NCBI GenBank assembly: GCA_030386875.1
Contig: CM059559.1
Location: forward strand, 6,197,177 to 6,261,176
DNA length: 64,000 nucleotides
Direction: 5' to 3'
Source of the DNA: Morinoia aosen
Lineage: Eukaryota; Arthropoda; Malacostraca; Amphipoda; Talitridae
Shown: piece by piece, positions 1 through 10,197 of the stretch
Layout: each line of letters opens with the position of its first letter
Position numbering within the stretch: the stretch's first letter is position 1
The notes under the pieces: generated by a model
What the model saw: only the letters and a program-made list of their open reading frames with translations
Told to the model about the DNA's origin: nothing
Database searches by the model: none
Position numbers and translations under genes: made by a program

Positions 1-403
1 TTGTTTACACGATTTGTTAAGAAATAACTCGTTAAAGGGCTTGAAAAAACGGTTCCTGATATGAACAAAATATTGGCAATTTAGGATTTGCAGGAAAACA
101 AAAACAATTGAATATTGATATCCCTAACATTACAATCGCATTGTACGATAGTTTTTCATGTTCATATATACAAAGAGATTTTTGGCACATCTCTTTCTGC
201 TCGTCTCTCCGGACTTCTATATCTATCAGAGAAGCTGCTTATGCTTCCGTGAAAACACCGCGGTGGCGAGGGATTCGAACTAGGGTCTTCTTTTTCCGAA
301 GTGTGACACTTAACTTTCGCACCACAGAGGAAACAACAAAGGCACGTCTCGTACTAATATGCAGGTTATTTTTACGATTTGTATTAGTTAAAGGGACTCT
401 CAC
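1..403. other. Intron sequence 3' of the last visible exon
   Basis: Seen: AT-rich DNA after the GTGAGAG donor of the exon at 508-404 on the minus strand. No further exon is recognisable before the window edge. The gene presumably continues beyond position 1. A degenerate tRNA-like patch lies at about 261-325. Confidence 0.5.
261..325 (-). other. Degenerate tRNA-like / SINE-like fragment
   Basis: On the minus strand, GTTCGAATCC at 280-271 matches the RNA polymerase III B box (T-loop) consensus. The CGCCACC that follows could be the 3' side of an acceptor stem, partly matched by TGGTGCG near 325-318. The T stem and anticodon stem do not pair well, so this is not a functional tRNA. A decayed tRNA-derived SINE head is the best reading, but a chance match is possible. 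Confidence 0.3.
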
Positions 404-508
404 TTGAGGTTGTTGGGCAACATCTCTGTCTCGGGATCCATTATCTTCTTTTTCCTCTTCTTTGCCTCGTGTGCGGCCAGCGCTGCAGCAATAGCCAAAG
501 GGTCGCCC
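404..508 (-). CDS. Exon (third visible) of a putative nuclear regulatory protein
   Basis: A 105-bp internal exon. The acceptor is a T-rich tract ending in TTGTTTCAG at 509 and the donor is CAA|GTGAGAG at 404/403. Reading in phase 2 from the upstream exon, it gives 34 full codons starting GDPLAIAAALAAHEAKK, then a basic cluster (KKRKKKIM) and DPETEMLPNNL. The Ala-rich stretch looks helical and the Lys/Arg run could be a nuclear localisation signal. The first base completes a Gly codon with the GG that ends exon 4589-3930, and the exon ends two bases into a codon. It therefore has the same phase as the other two exons and could be skipped without a frameshift. In the next frame the open sequence runs past both splice sites, but that reading ignores them. 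The family is not recognised. Confidence 0.72.
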
Positions 509-1005
509 CTGAAACAATAAAAAAAAATAATGACAAACGAGAATATCAACAGACCCTTCATCTAGCAACAGTTTTTTCTTTCTGCATTGCGATAAAAAAT
601 ACTTTTAGTTAGAATTGAAATGTATGTTCACAAGGAGTTAAAGTATCATACTTTCTTCTTTTGTCTTCTAATTGAGATTCTTGCCCACACTGTAAGAGCT
701 TGTTTTGTAATTATAATAGTTTTCTTGATAATTTAGTCACCGAATATCTTTTAAATTTCAACTCATGTTTATGAGCTGGGAGTTTAGGTATCAAACTGAG
801 GCTCATTGCTGATTTATTTTTAAACGAAATTCTCGCCCATGTATCTGATGATGATATATAATGGAGTAATATAATATATGCAAAAATATGTAATGGAATA
901 TGTTTCAGAAGAGGAGAACGAAATAGGTAAGATAAGGTACAGACTGCACCAAACCTCCTGAATGAAATGGCTTTCTAGTTCGATGACGTCACTTGGGTAT
1001 CCAAA

Positions 1006-1325
1006 AACTTTTTTTGACCATTACGCGAAATTAACTTTTTTGAACATAACGCGAAATTAACTTTTTTGACCATTATGCGAAATTAACTTTTTTTGACCAT
1101 AACGCGAAATTAACTTTTTTGACCATAACGCGAAATTAACTTTTTTTGACCATAACGCAAATTAATTTTTTTGACCATAACGCGAAATTAAATTTTTTAA
1201 CCATTACGCGAAATTAACTCTTTTGATAATTACTCGAAATAAACTTTTTTTTGACTATTACGCGAAATCAACTTTTTTGACCATAACGCGAAATTAACTT
1301 TATTCAATCTCTACGCGCAATTAAG
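1006..1325. repeat. 26-bp minisatellite, about 12 copies
   Basis: Degenerate tandem units with the core acgcgaaattaactttttt followed by gacca. T-run length varies between units. The array is diverged and so probably old. Confidence 0.9.
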
Positions 1326-1670
1326 AATAAGCAAACTATGACAACACAGACAGCGTTAGCCATGCTCGGCAACATAGAGAATAAATTGTGCAGGCGAGAA
1401 ACAGTTCAAGAACATCAGGACGAAAGGAAGCCTGAAATGAATGAAGCGATGTATAAAAATGAGAATTAATGTCGACCAGTAAAGGGAGTAAATAAATGTG
1501 GGTATGAAGTCATTTTTGGTAAGGAACTAGACGCAAGGGTTAAATTCAGGGAAGTTTTAGAGAGTGTGAGTCGTAATGGAAGTAAAAGAAGAGTTTCTTT
1601 CATAATCTGTAGTCGGTTATTTTTCGCAGGTTTCTACAGAGAAGCACACACGCAGAACATCCAATGATCC

Positions 1671-1938
1671 TCACGCTGGAGGAAACAAGGTAGGGTCATT
1701 TCTATGGGAGAAAATGCACCTCTTGTTCGGCTAGCCAATAGGAAGGCTTTATTTCAAACAAACTCTATGACGTCACCAAAACGCCATGTCGTTAGGCCAA
1801 TAGTGGAGCCAGATTTGGGGGTAGCAGTGCTAACAGGTGCAATATGAGAGCTGCCATTGTTTCGTTGCCGTGACGTCAGCAAAACCACACCGTCAATGAA
1901 AAAAAGACTTTGAACCTACCTTGTTTCCTCTACCGTGA
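1671..1938 (+). mobile_element. MITE-like element, copy 1
   Basis: A non-coding element of about 268 bp with terminal inverted repeats. The left end reads ggaggaaacaaggtaggg and the right end ctaccttgtttcctctacc. A second copy in opposite orientation lies at 2019-2292. TGACGTCA occurs at 1768-1775 and 1871-1878. I cannot define a clear target-site duplication, so the superfamily is open. Confidence 0.7.
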
Positions 1939-2018
1939 TCATCCTGACGTGAGAATTAGCTTATTCGATGCAAAATTTGCTTTGGAAAGTCCGGTTTATC
2001 TATTTATTTATATGTATA

Positions 2019-2292
2019 CCACGGAAGAGGAAACAAGGTATGTTCAAACCAGTCTTTTTTTTGTCGATTGTGTGGGTATGCTGACGTCACGGCAACGAAC
2101 CAATAGCAGCGCTCATATTGCATTTGGTAGCACTGCTACCCCCAAATCTGGCTCCACTATTGGCCTAACGGCAAGGCGTTTTGGTGACGTCATAAAGTTT
2201 GTTTGAAATTAAGCCTTTCTATTTTCTAGCCGAACAAGAGGAGGTGTATTTCCGCCCACAGAAATGACCCTACCTTGTTTCCTCTACCGTGA
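2019..2292 (-). mobile_element. MITE-like element, copy 2 (inverted)
   Basis: The reverse complement aligns with 1671-1938 over its whole length with scattered substitutions and small indels. It has the same ends (agaggaaacaaggta and taccttgtttcctctacc). TGACGTCA occurs at 2082-2089 and 2185-2192. About 80 bp separates the copies, so the pair could fold into a hairpin with arms of about 270 bp. Confidence 0.7.
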
Positions 2293-3060
2293 TGTTTACT
2301 TATTAAACTCTTATAGTAATCTAATAATGAATAATCTCGTTGGTTTTCTCGACCGCTTGGTTAGTTGGCTGCTGCCAACATTAATGCTCTTGCTTCAGTG
2401 TCATGATAGGAAAAAATTCAGTATCCTACGTTTGTGATTACTTAAAGCATACTTAAAATTCCGACGAATGGTATTGTGGATACGATTTATTATCCATTTT
2501 CTGAATTAAATTCTCCAGAAATTAGCCATACAAAGAATCAAACCCAATGGGTCACGAGTATTCTATAGCACTAAAATATCAGTTGTAGGTCATCACATTT
2601 AGCCCATTCGGTACGCAATTCTACCATAGCTGGTCGCTGGACACAGTTTCTTCTGACGTTTAACTGTAGCAATCTATGTAAATTTCTTGCAGCAAACAAG
2701 TCATTCCAATCATGAATATTTCAAATCTTAAGTCTATCAAATACGCCATCTTGATCACTATACACTCCCGCATTCTTGTCGAAATCACTCGCACAGAACT
2801 ACTTCAACATTTTACATAACCAACACAGTGCAACGTTTTGTTTCTAATCGGGAATTCTTTTTTTCTGAATAGTGTAAGAAAAGCTCACAGGAACCATAAA
2901 GTTGAGATGAATCTACCGTTGCTTGGCACTGGAAATCAAATCGTCCGTGAGGTAAAAAAGAACTACTATAAATACTCCGGCTGGGTATTTTGTTGGTTTG
3001 AAAGCCAAGTAGAAGGAACAGCGGCAACTGCAGGGTACATAAGCAGAGCGAGCACATGAA
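2293..3060. other. Intronic spacer, nothing recognised
   Basis: AT-rich unique-looking sequence with no exon, repeat array or inverted repeat that I can support. Confidence 0.5.
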
Positions 3061-3065
3061 CGGTG

Positions 3066-3355
3066 GAATGATTGGGGAATGGCGGGAATGGGGAGATGGG
3101 AATGGGGAGGTGGGAATGGGGAGATGGGAATGGGGAGGTGGGAATGGGGAGATGGGAATGGCGGGAATGGGGAGATGGGAATGGCGGGAATGGGGAGATG
3201 GGAATGGCGGGAATGGGGAGATGGGAATGGCGGGAATGGGGAGATGGGAATGGCGGGAATGGGGAGATGGGAATGGGGAGACGGGAATAGAAAATGTTGA
3301 AAATAGGGAATGGTGGGAATGGGAAGGTGAGAATGGGGAGATGGGAATGAAAAAT
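3066..3355. repeat. 14-bp / 9-bp G-rich minisatellite
   Basis: Alternating gggaatggggagat (14 bp) and gggaatggc (9 bp) modules. The + strand is strongly purine-rich. Open frames on both strands follow from the low complexity. Confidence 0.92.
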
Positions 3356-3501
3356 AATGGGAATGTGGAGGAAATGAAAAAAACATAGATGAAACTACAA
3401 ATAAAATAAACAAAACTGCAACGAAAATGAACGGGCACCAAGAAAAAAGGTGAAACCTGGACCACAACCGTATAAAACAGAAACAGCAGCAAGAGACGGC
3501 T

Positions 3502-3935
3502 GCCACTCACCCGTTCTGCACTCACCCGTTCTGCACTCACCCGTTCTGCCACTCAACCGTTCTGCCACTCAACCGTTCTGCCACTCAACCGTTCTGCCAC
3601 TCAACCGTTCTGCCACTCACCCGTTCTGCCACTCACCCGTTCTGCACTCACCCGTTCTGCCACTCACCCGTTCTCTCACTCACCCGTTCTGCACTCACCC
3701 GTTCTGCACTCACCCGTTCTGCCACTCACCCGTTCTGCCACTCACCCGTCCTGCCACTTACCCGTCCTGTCACTCACCCGTTCTCCCACTCACCCGTTCT
3801 CCCACTCACCCGTTCTGCCACTCACACCCGTTCTGCCACTCACACCCGTTCTACCACTCACCCGTTCTCCCACTCACCCGTTCTGCCACTCACAGCCGTT
3901 CTGCCACTCACACCCGTCCTGCCACTCACCCGTTC
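3502..3935 (-). repeat. 16-bp minisatellite built from a 5' splice site
   Basis: About 27 tandem copies of actcacccgttctgcc. On the minus (gene) strand this reads ggcagaacgggtgagt. The real exon-intron border at 3930/3929 reads GAGAACGG|GTGAGTGG and is the edge unit of the array. Most units therefore hold a near-consensus 5' splice site (CGG|GTGAGT). A few, with actcaaccg, have lost the GT. Units with cactcacacccg carry a 2-bp insertion. Confidence 0.93.
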
Positions 3936-4589
3936 TCCATGAGCTTGATGTGCTTTGGCTTGCGTCCTCTTCTCTTCGGTTGCTGTGTCCCCAACACCTC
4001 ATCCACCGGCCGGGGGGAGGGGCCCGTATACTCGTCCACGAAGCTGTACGGGTCCCCTTCCCTCCCCCCGGGGCCGTGGGGCCCCATGCCCTGGGGCCCC
4101 ATATGGCATCCCTGCCCCGCGTACGGCGGCTGGGGCATGGGCATCTGACCGTACTGCTGTGGGTCTCCTGGGTACTGGTACGGCTGCTGCTGGTGGGGAG
4201 GTGGGGGGTTTCTGGCGGACGTTTGGTACCCCGGGGACATGGGGGACATGTTACCCCCCATGCCGGGGTAGTTGGGGTAGTGGGGTTGTTGGGACCCCTG
4301 CATCGACTGGTCGTTCCCACCCGTTGGTTGCTGCGGGGAGTACCCGTGGCATGCGGACCCGTGTTGGGATGTCATGTGGGATTGCTGGCCGGGGTTGAGC
4401 GGGGATGCGTCATGACCCCCCGAGTCAGCACCCCCCATGGGGTGGTGCGGGGGCATCTGGGAGTTACCCTGGTATCCCTGGTAATGATCTGGGTCCGACT
4501 TGTGGGATGAGCTTCTGTCCGACATCAGCGTCTCGGCGTCGCCGCTGCTGTTGAACCAGTCTTTGCCGCCGGCGCCTTTCAATTTGTTG
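3930..4589 (-). CDS. Exon (second visible) of a putative nuclear regulatory protein, with an AT-hook-like motif
   Basis: A 660-bp internal exon. The acceptor is TTTCCGTTGCAG ending at 4590 and the donor is CGG|GTGAGT at 3930/3929. Its first base C joins the AG that ends exon 9252-8017 to make Ser, then NKLKGAGGKDWFNSSGDAE follows. The middle is rich in Met, Gly, Pro, Gln and His (for example PPPPHQQQPYQYPGD and GPQGMGPHGPGG) and is probably disordered. Near the end come DPYSFVDEYTGPSPRPVDEV and the basic motif PKRRGRKPKHIKL. That motif resembles an AT-hook (RGR core) but lacks the canonical RGRP order. The ordered DPYSF segment and the basic motif look like conserved islands. I infer a DNA- or chromatin-associated protein. 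Long N-terminal regions of chromatin remodellers or transcriptional co-regulators look like this, but I do not recognise the family. Confidence 0.82.
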
Positions 4590-4662
4590 CTGCAACGGAA
4601 ATGTGAAGTGAGCGACTGGAGCAGGGTTGAATTCAAGTGCCTTGAGTGATGTTAGCAACTTA

Positions 4663-5073
4663 TTGAATAAGAGGAACGAATTCCTGCATTGAACAAGGGT
4701 AACGAATTCCTGCATTGAACAAGGGTAACGAATTCCTGCATTGAACAAGGGTAACGAATTCCTGCATTGAACAAGGGGAACGAATTCCTGCATTGAACAA
4801 GGGTAACGAATTCCTGCATTGAACAAGGGTAACGAATTCCTGCATTGAACAAGGGTAACGAATTCCTGCATTGAACAAGGGTAACGAATTCCTGCATTGA
4901 ACAAGGGGAACGAATTCCTGCATTGAACAAGGGGAACGAATTCCTGCATTGAACAAGGGGAACGAATTCCTGCATTGAACAAGGGTAACGAATTCCTGCA
5001 TTGAACAAGGGTAACGAATTCCTGCATTGAACAAGGGTAACGAATTCCTGCATTGAACAAGGGTAACGAATTC
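4663..5073. repeat. 26-bp minisatellite with an EcoRI site in each unit, about 15 copies
   Basis: Very uniform units containing aacgaattcctgcattgaac, with one main variable position (gggtaacg versus ggggaacg). On the gene strand each unit has a pyrimidine-leaning stretch ending in AATGCAG|G, which resembles a 3' splice site. The array ends about 75 bp upstream of the real acceptor of exon 4589-3930. Confidence 0.95.
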
Positions 5074-5255
5074 CTAGACCTGAACGTTGCTCATTTTATA
5101 ACAGATACAGTTGGGTGCCATCCCAATCTGTCCTCGACTACAGTTGGAGGATAGAAGTGTTTAGCTAGAAAATGTGTTTGATAAGGCCACACAACCATGG
5201 TCCCAAAGTCAACTTCGATGGGATGAGCTGGGCAGTCGATTAACATAAGAAACAA

Positions 5256-5371
5256 CCCAGTCTAACTTTTCGCCGCCTGCATGCATGTTTTTCGCCGCCT
5301 AAGCGAGTTGATCGCTTAAATCGCTAAGGCGGCGAAGAACATGCATGCAGGCGGCGAAGAAGTTAGACGGG
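5256..5371. mobile_element. Foldback MITE, copy 1
   Basis: A near-palindromic element of about 116 bp. The ends are cccagtctaacttttcgccg and ggcgaagaagttagacggg. Inner arms are gcctgcatgcatg and catgcatgcaggc around an AT-rich centre. A second copy lies at 53649-53755. Confidence 0.78.
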
Positions 5372-5589
5372 AAATGTTTTTTTTTTGCCGTAAAGGACAA
5401 CCCGTAGCTTGAATCTCGCCCATATACTCCAAACATCGGAAGAAATGTCCGTATAATATTACATTTCGCACCCTCGTTTACGCCCCACATAACACAACAG
5501 AATTACGTACAGACAATAATTGTGAAAGACTCGCGTGAATGGAGTCTGAATGTATGACGAACACATGTAGGTTACGCTATACAACGTAA

Positions 5590-5760
5590 TAAACCATTTC
5601 CCATATGACACAAATGCTGACAAGCAAAATGACACAAATACTAACTAGCCAAATGATATGAATACTGAAAAGCAAAACAATATAAATACTGACAAGCAAA
5701 ACGGCACAAATACTGACAAGCAAAATGATATAAATACTGACAAACACACCAAACACACGA
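5590..5760. repeat. Diverged ~23-bp repeat, about 7 copies
   Basis: Units share aaatactgacaagcaaaa. Substitutions are scattered and the edges are poorly defined. Confidence 0.8.
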
Positions 5761-6027
5761 CGTGCACATGCAACACACAAGATGCGGTGAACACAAGTGA
5801 ACGATATGCAAAAGAAAAAGACTACCAATGAATCTAACGACAAAACGATAGGGAACGATGCGGCAATCGTACAATGGTAGTCAACATAACTAGTATCGTA
5901 AACTAGGTATTGCTGGACTTATACTAAGGTCGCTTGTGGAGGAATAGAAATAGGTATTGCTGAACTTATAATAATAATAATTAGGGATAATTAGGATGAT
6001 CGAAATGAGCCAAATGGTTCGATCTGC

Positions 6028-6390
6028 GCATATGCTGTGGAAGCGTTCTAATGTAAAGCGTTCACTAATCTTTTTTAATCCAAAGCGTTCACATTTTCTT
6101 CCTAATCTAAAAGCGTTTATAAATCCTTTCAATTCTAAAGTATTCAAAAATACCTTTTAATCTGAAGCATTAGATATTCCTTCTAATATCAAGCGTTCAA
6201 AATTCCTTTTAATCCAAAGCGTCTAAAATTCATTTTAATCTAAAACGTTCATTTCTTCTCATTTAAGAAGTTCCAAATTCTTTTCAATCTAAACCGTCCA
6301 AAATTCATTTTCAAGCTAAACCGTTCAACATTCCTTCCTAATCTGAATCGTTCAAAATTTCTTTTTAATATAAAGCGTTCAAGATTGGCT
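6028..6390. repeat. Diverged ~28-bp AT-rich repeat, about 12 copies
   Basis: Units share ttttaatctaaagcgttca with variable spacing. This is an old, decayed array. Confidence 0.8.
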
Positions 6391-6867
6391 TCGAGTCGAA
6401 AACATCCCTTTCGGAGTTACGGGAAATATCGGAACAGAGACCAGACCGGGAAGTCGTCATAAGTCTGTCAAAAGACCACAAATGAACTATAATAACTGAA
6501 GAATTTGATAAAAACACCAAAGAGATGGACATGAAGTAAGCAGCACCGTTGTAATGAATGAAAATAATATTAAAGCACCATGCACATATAACTCATTTCG
6601 AGATAAGGGCCGCACACACGGAATGTGAAGGTATTCCTATAAAATGATTCTATTTCTAAAAGGTTAAGCTATACTCTATCCGAGAATGAGCTATTGACAA
6701 AAAATCCTCGGTTTTGTAAATTTTACCGCGGTCTCGTTAGTGAAAAAAGAAAGAAAAAAATTGGAGTGAAATGGGGAAGTTTTGAAGGAAATGTGTGATG
6801 TGAGAAGCAATTATTTCCCCTCACAAGTTGTTCAGTGTGAGGCCTTGTTTATAGTTCGTATCGGAGC

Positions 6868-7025
6868 ATAATATTTATTCTTTCGAGGGGAGTACAAGAT
6901 TTCTTCATTGAAGAAGAGTACAATATTTATTTTTTCAAGAGGAGTACAATATTTATTTTTTCAAGAGGAGGAAAAGATGACTTCTTTCAAAAAGAAAACA
7001 AGATTTCATCTTTCGAAAGGAGGAC
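6868..7025. repeat. ~27-bp repeat, 4-5 copies
   Basis: Units share gaggagtacaatatttattt. The array is partly diverged at its 3' side. Confidence 0.75.
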
Positions 7026-7321
7026 ATCACTAAGCCAATTTAAGTTTGCCACCAGCGCCAATCGCTGCCGCAGCTTCATGAAGAAAGAATGAACGCAGCA
7101 ACAACTTCTATGTGGACGCAATTTGTGAAGCGCGCAATAATAATTGCAGCAAACTTTTGAATGAAGTGCAAAGAGTTGACAAATTGCTAGCTGAAGTTCC
7201 ATGCTCACTTATGCTTCATTTATTGAATTGAGGTCACGTTAGATGAACAAGGGCACTTGCAAGTGTCCAGGGATGCTTCACTAAGTAAGACATGACAAAG
7301 AATTGAAGTGTTAATGCTGCC

Positions 7322-7385
7322 TGACCCACCGGTGGTCACCGAGGGAATTTCCGTACTGTGGAGACCCACCAGTGGTCGCAAATTG
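7322..7385. repeat. Fragment with CCACCGGTGG palindromes
   Basis: It holds tgacccaccggtggtca at 7322-7338 and a second, imperfect form (gacccaccagtggtc) about 40 bp later. Similar paired motifs occur at 43729-43788 and 53505-53563, which suggests fragments of one dispersed element. Confidence 0.45.
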
Positions 7386-7929
7386 TATTCTTATTTACAC
7401 TTAACCTTAGTGAGATGGTGGTGTTTTTCAATTTTTCTTTTCGTTCATTTGAAAAGGAGTTGAGCGTTGACAAAGAGTTTAATAAGAGTTGAGCGTTGAA
7501 TTTCAGTTGAACCCGCGGCAGTTGAAATATTAAAACATTGACGTGCCGACGTCTATGCGGCGTTGCCAAATAAAATGAGATGGAGCAAAACTGGCTGGCT
7601 GTTATTAACAAGTTTCTCTATGTTTATGGGGGCTTTGAACGCATGGTAACACCATCCAAATAAAAAATAAAATACTCAGCGTTTTTTAAACTAAGAATAA
7701 GAATGACATCCTTGCAAACCAATAAACTATTTTACACGCTCACAGCTTTAAAATGAGAACCACGAAGATCTTATTTAGGAACACCAAACCCAAAACCCCA
7801 AAAGTTGGCAACAACCCGCAGAGCAATGAATGGGAAGGCACAAAGAGGTCGGTGCAACATGGGATGACACACTTTGCATCGGGCGAGGATTCTTGCACTG
7901 CTCTACCAAAGGAAAGGGATGATCACACC

Positions 7930-8018
7930 ACGATGAATACTGGATGGAGTGGTCAGTGAGGTAGGTACCTACGACGATGAATACTGGATGGAGTGGTCAG
8001 TGAGGTAGGTAGGTACCT
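7930..8018 (-). repeat. Two-copy 44-bp tandem duplication of a splice-donor region
   Basis: Copy one is at about 7930-7970 and copy two at 7974-8018, with a 4-bp gtag insertion in copy two. On the gene strand the real donor reads AAG|GTACCTACC at 8017/8016. The duplicate inside the intron reads TAG|GTACCTACC. The donor region has therefore been copied once. Confidence 0.85.
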
Positions 8019-9252
8019 TATAGAGTCCATGTGCATACTCCAGTATCCATCGTGACCACCTTGGTGCTGCCCTTTGATCGCTTGCTGCTGGTGGTACTGC
8101 TCCTGCTGGGGATCATGGAGACCATGGTGAGGGGAGTCCTTCATCTGTAGGGTTTCATTGTAGGGGCGGTGGGGAGACGGGGATTGCTGCATCCCGTGGG
8201 GGGGAGGCCGGTGATGCCCGGGGTTGAAGTCGAGTGGGTATCGCCCATCTTGAGCACCCGCAGGTTCTTTCCGCAACGGGGAGCTGTGGTTGTGAGGGGA
8301 GTCGATGGGTCGACCACCGGGGTAGTTCAGAGGGTTGATCGGGAGGTGGGGAGAGTTCTGGTGGTGGTGGTAGTGGGGGGAGTCGTGGTGTAGGTGGGGG
8401 GACCCATGGGGATGCAGGTGTTGGGATGATTCGTTCGATAACGGGGAATCTCGATGCATGAATGGAGAGTTTCTATGTTTCTGCAGCAAAGATGACGAGG
8501 ACGATAAGCTTTGCTCGGAAGGGTTATTGGCTGTCGAGGGTGAATGCTGCATAGTAGGGTTTTGCTGGAGGTACTGTTGGCTCATGGGGTTGGCAGGGTT
8601 AGGGGAACTTTGGTGGTAGTGTCGTAAATCTGAAGGTGGATGTGAGTCGTAATGAGAATACGGTTGACTATCTTGAGCTGAGTACGACGCACTCATGGAT
8701 GAAGGTATCGAACTATGCAAAGGGATACGACCTTTCTCGCTGACGTTAGAAGAACCTTGATAGAAATCTTCTCTGGATGACGGAAGCTCATGCTTACGAA
8801 AACCAGGATTGTACGAGTCTGTTCTGGGGACTCTCTCGTTCGTTACCGGGATTTGCGGACACGACGAAGAATCAGACGCGGGTTGCTCGTTTGTCGATTT
8901 AGAAGCGTTTTCGGTGGGAGGGAAGGCCGGCGAGATGGTTGACGGGGTCGGAGGGGGTACCTGTCTAGTGAAGGATTCTGACGAACAGGAAGGATGGCCC
9001 ATCGTAGGCCTATCGGCCGAGGAAGGGGACACAGACTCCCTCAGCTCAGACTGGGCTGGACTTTGGGCTGACAAGCGAGGGGAAGGACAAGTCTCCAAGG
9101 AAGGGCAAGTCGAGGATGAAGGGAAGGTGCTCGAAGCGGCAGGAAGTTCGGCCGAGTGCAGAGGCGACAAGTTGTTCGGCTTCGACGATGTGATAGGCGA
9201 CGATGGACGAGACAATTTCTCATTGGTTTCTTCTCCGTGATCAACAACTTTT
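8017..9252 (-). CDS. Exon (first visible) of a putative nuclear regulatory protein, Ser/Pro/His-rich
   Basis: A 1236-bp exon. The best acceptor is TTTACTTTACATTCTCAG ending at 9253 and the donor is AAG|GTACCT at 8017/8016. It encodes about 411 full codons beginning KVVDHGEETNEKLSRPSSP. The first half is Ser/Pro-rich. The second half is rich in His, Ser, Pro, Asn and Gln (for example SPHLHHDSPHYHHHQNSPH and EQYHQQQ) and ends GGHDGYWSMHMDSI. No folded domain, membrane segment or signal peptide is visible. The frame stays open upstream to 9476 on the minus strand, and a second possible acceptor (TTATTCCAG near 9421) could extend the exon. The extension lacks the Ser/Pro bias, so I prefer 9252. 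Phase 2 at both ends fits exon 4589-3930, giving ...MDSI-S-NKLKG across the junction. Confidence 0.78.
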
Positions 9253-10180
9253 CTGAGAATGTAAAGTAAAAGATGGACATTAGCGTTTAGAACACGTACG
9301 TCCTGGAAAACTCTCCCTACCATAGAGCAGTGAGGTGTAACATGCAAGAGGTAGTTGGACTCTGTAAGAAAAGTTTCATAGAAGACGCTTTTGGTTAACA
9401 GCAGACTTGAGGCCACCTGGAATAAGAACATTACACGTCTAGCAAAAACGAATAGAAGGACATAATCTACAAACATACATTCAACATACGGGACGTGGAG
9501 AAGGTTCTACAGGTACGAAATTACACTGTAGCCATGCGAGCTAACACGTGCTATGTTATTTTCATGTACAACATGTACTACAGATCAAAAATGCACGAAC
9601 TTTGTGTCAAACAAAATTTAATTAAAGAACTAAGGTATGAGTTATTTAATAGGGCGCTACATCAAATAGTACGGTAGAGAAGCATTCAGCAGAGAGGAGT
9701 GGAAAATAATTCAGAAAAAATGTAGAGACAGTGTTAAAATCTTAAACCAATAACACAAAATAAAAAAAATTATTAGATTAGGAGTTTTAGGAAAAGTTTG
9801 AGGACGTTGGTGGGACACATGTACTGATGACAAAAAGATGACAAATTTTGCTACCATGAAAGAGCAAAAATTTGACCTGAGAAATCTATTGAAGATCAGA
9901 CGAAGAAATCTAATGAAAAATACACGAGGAATAAGGGAAACGAATGGAGGTGTTAGAAAAATGTTCAAAGAAAGCAGTTTTGCTCAAGCGAAAGTTAACA
10001 CGAAAATTAGGACCAAAAAGCAAACTTTGTATATTCCACACCAAATAATGAAGGAAAAGATGAAAATCACAAAAGTCAATTCTGTGAAGTCGAAGATAAA
10101 CGCGGATGGGAGAGAAAAATAAAAATAATAAAAAAGGGCCTCCGGGTCCAATTACTGCGCTGCGTTGATGCTGCTTCCTG
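9253..10180. other. Upstream intron or flanking DNA, nothing recognised
   Basis: AT-rich DNA 5' of the first visible exon. The earlier exons of the gene must lie further upstream on the minus strand (higher coordinates), but I cannot find any in this window. Confidence 0.5.
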
Positions 10181-10197
10181 AAGGGGGGGCAGGAGGG

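Larger units (their letters stand above)
509..3929 (-). other. Intron between exon 4589-3930 and exon 508-404
   Basis: A 3.42-kb phase-2 intron running from the GTGAGT donor at 3929 to the TTTCAG acceptor at 509. It holds a 26-bp repeat array, a pair of inverted foldback elements, a 14-bp G-rich array and the splice-donor-derived 16-bp array. The rest (about 509-1005, 1326-1670, 2293-3060) is AT-rich and I see nothing in it. Confidence 0.65.
4590..8016 (-). other. Intron between exon 9252-8017 and exon 4589-3930
   Basis: A 3.43-kb phase-2 intron from the GTACCT donor at 8016 to the TTGCAG acceptor at 4590. It holds an EcoRI-rich 26-bp array, a foldback element, several diverged arrays and a duplication of its own donor region. 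About 6390-6865 and 7026-7320 show nothing recognisable. Confidence 0.6.

Noticed and set aside
261-325. Functional tRNA gene on the minus strand
   Set aside because: It has a B-box match, but the T stem, anticodon stem and A box are poor. Listed only as a degenerate tRNA-like fragment.
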